Source: Amblyornis subalaris (Eukaryota > Chordata > Aves > Passeriformes > Ptilonorhynchidae). From it: DNA of 64,000 nucleotides. The notes under the pieces are model-generated. The model had not been told where the DNA came from, made no database searches, and saw only the letters and a program-made list of their open reading frames with translations. Positions 62,901 to 64,000 of the stretch are shown here, one piece after another (position 1 is the first letter of the stretch; each line of letters starts with the position of its first letter). The translations under genes and the position numbers were made by a program. Location of the stretch: positions 8,245,634 to 8,309,633 of the forward strand of contig JACAXG010000018.1 in assembly GCA_018881555.1 (NCBI GenBank). The letters are read 5' to 3'.

Positions 62901-64000
62901 AAATCCTTGAAATGTTTATAACAAACATGCTGATTCTCAGCACTAACTACTTTAATATGGTGATCTGTTTGTGTTATGATGAATTACTCATTAATGTACA
63001 TAGAGTCAGTCCATGAGATAAACATAAAAAGGAAAAAAAATTCTGAAAAGTGTGAGATAGATTTTTGCCCAGTATTTTGAGAGGTATCTATGTGTTTGTT
63101 CATCATGCCAGTAGTTCCTTCACAGCCCTTGCTATCACCTCCTCCTATGACATAAAAAATACAGCTAAGATTTTACAGATGAAGCAAGATACTTTTGCTT
63201 TAAATTAACTTGGATGAAAAAAATCTGAAATGGCAAACTTGAAAATATGGTACCAATTTTGATCTACTATACATGAACTGAGCAGATGAAATAAAAAAGG
63301 AAACAGCATCTCATTCTTAACCTACTATGCAATGGGTGATTCCTGATCAGACTGACATGATTTTTGTGGTCTCATTTTACAACTGCTAAAACATCTGTAG
63401 CTTCTTTCAAAACCATAACACACAGGAATTCACTTAGAAAAATATCACAAGAAAATCAGTTCTACACTGCCTACTATTCCTACAGAAAAAGACAGATCAC
63501 TGATCTAAATACTGGAGATTGTGTAGATGCCATGGGTCATGCTCAAATTACGTTTGCTTTGGAGAAACAGATTATTTTTTTTTTACCTAAGCAGTAACTA
63601 TTTTACAGGAATAATTTCTCAACACTGAAAGTAACTGTCAAGCTAAGAGAGTAAAAGGAAGCATTTTATTTGAAACCTGAATGACAAATGAGAATTTTTT
63701 AAGAAGGCTTTATTAACTGAAAAACTCCTGTCACCAGGACAGAAGCCTTCCTTTGCTTAAAAAGATAAACTCATTTAAGATGATGACAGCGCAGTGCTCA
63801 AAGGCAAATGCACATAAATTGAGCTTACCAATTTTCAGCTTGGGCAACAGAGAATTTACCCCCTCGTTGGTTCCTGGCTGATACTGTCTCTTGAAACTAA
63901 CAGCAACAGTTCTATTCTTCTGTCTCCATTTTTATGGTGCACTTCTCTGACCTTTCCGAAAGTACAAAGAATTCCCAGAAAATCTGTAGATGCTAATGCT
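59980..64000. other. Non-coding stretch, nothing recognised
   Basis: AT-rich to the end of the window. Open frames up to 113 codons match nothing known. A weak MIR-like word (ttttacagatga) occurs at 63172-63183 but does not extend. Ns at 60577, 62294 and 62458. Confidence 0.7.

Noticed and set aside
63166..63190. ttttacagatga as a fourth MIR-like relic
   Set aside because: The similarity stops after about 13 bases. The rest does not follow the MIR order.

Overview
The window is vertebrate nuclear DNA, most likely from a bird. The strongest evidence is three clear 3' fragments of CR1 LINEs of the avian type: two on the + strand (about 23207-23606 and 26528-26944) and one on the - strand (53816-54375). 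Each ends in the CR1 tail around an attctatga-like motif. Two complete solo endogenous-retrovirus LTRs of a style common in birds support the same conclusion. The background is AT-rich and non-coding. About 58 isolated single N positions suggest a draft assembly or masked ambiguity codes. There is no bacterial-style gene organisation, and I recognise no tRNA, rRNA, small structural RNA or CRISPR array.

I recognise no host protein-coding gene. The stop-free stretches (longest about 165-170 codons) are about what chance would give in 64 kb of AT-rich DNA, and none resembles a known protein family apart from transposon fossils. The window is therefore best read as intergenic or deep intronic sequence. 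Two places have splice-site pairs good enough to list as weak exon candidates: 37681-37816 joined to 38292-38351, and 59639-59979.

Layout: 1-7.5 kb is featureless. 7.5-8.08 kb is an unexplained GC-rich block. At 11.0-11.2 kb there is a relic resembling the tail of an old amniote repeat. 13-21 kb holds simple repeats (a 26-C run, a pentanucleotide array, a CA array) and a doubtful old CR1 end. 23.2-26.9 kb is a transposon island: CR1, a MIR-like relic, a solo LTR with a 5-bp target duplication, then a second CR1. 28.8 kb and 42.8 kb hold further MIR-like relics. 33.8-34.0 kb encodes a peptide that may be an L1-type reverse-transcriptase C-terminus. 34.9-35.4 kb reads like a candidate conserved non-coding element. 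40.74 kb has a perfect 27-bp palindrome. 44.7 and 46.5 kb carry old, diverged CR1/L3-like fragments. 49.8-50.3 kb is the second solo LTR, with perfect 6-bp inverted ends, a TATA box, a polyadenylation signal and 4-bp flanking repeats. 53.8-54.4 kb is the clearest CR1. The last 9.6 kb is unremarkable apart from the candidate exon at 59.6-60.0 kb.

No operon, pathway or defence system is present. I found no convincing new biological system. The most solid results are the precisely bounded LTRs. The most speculative leads are the exon candidates and the putative regulatory elements.
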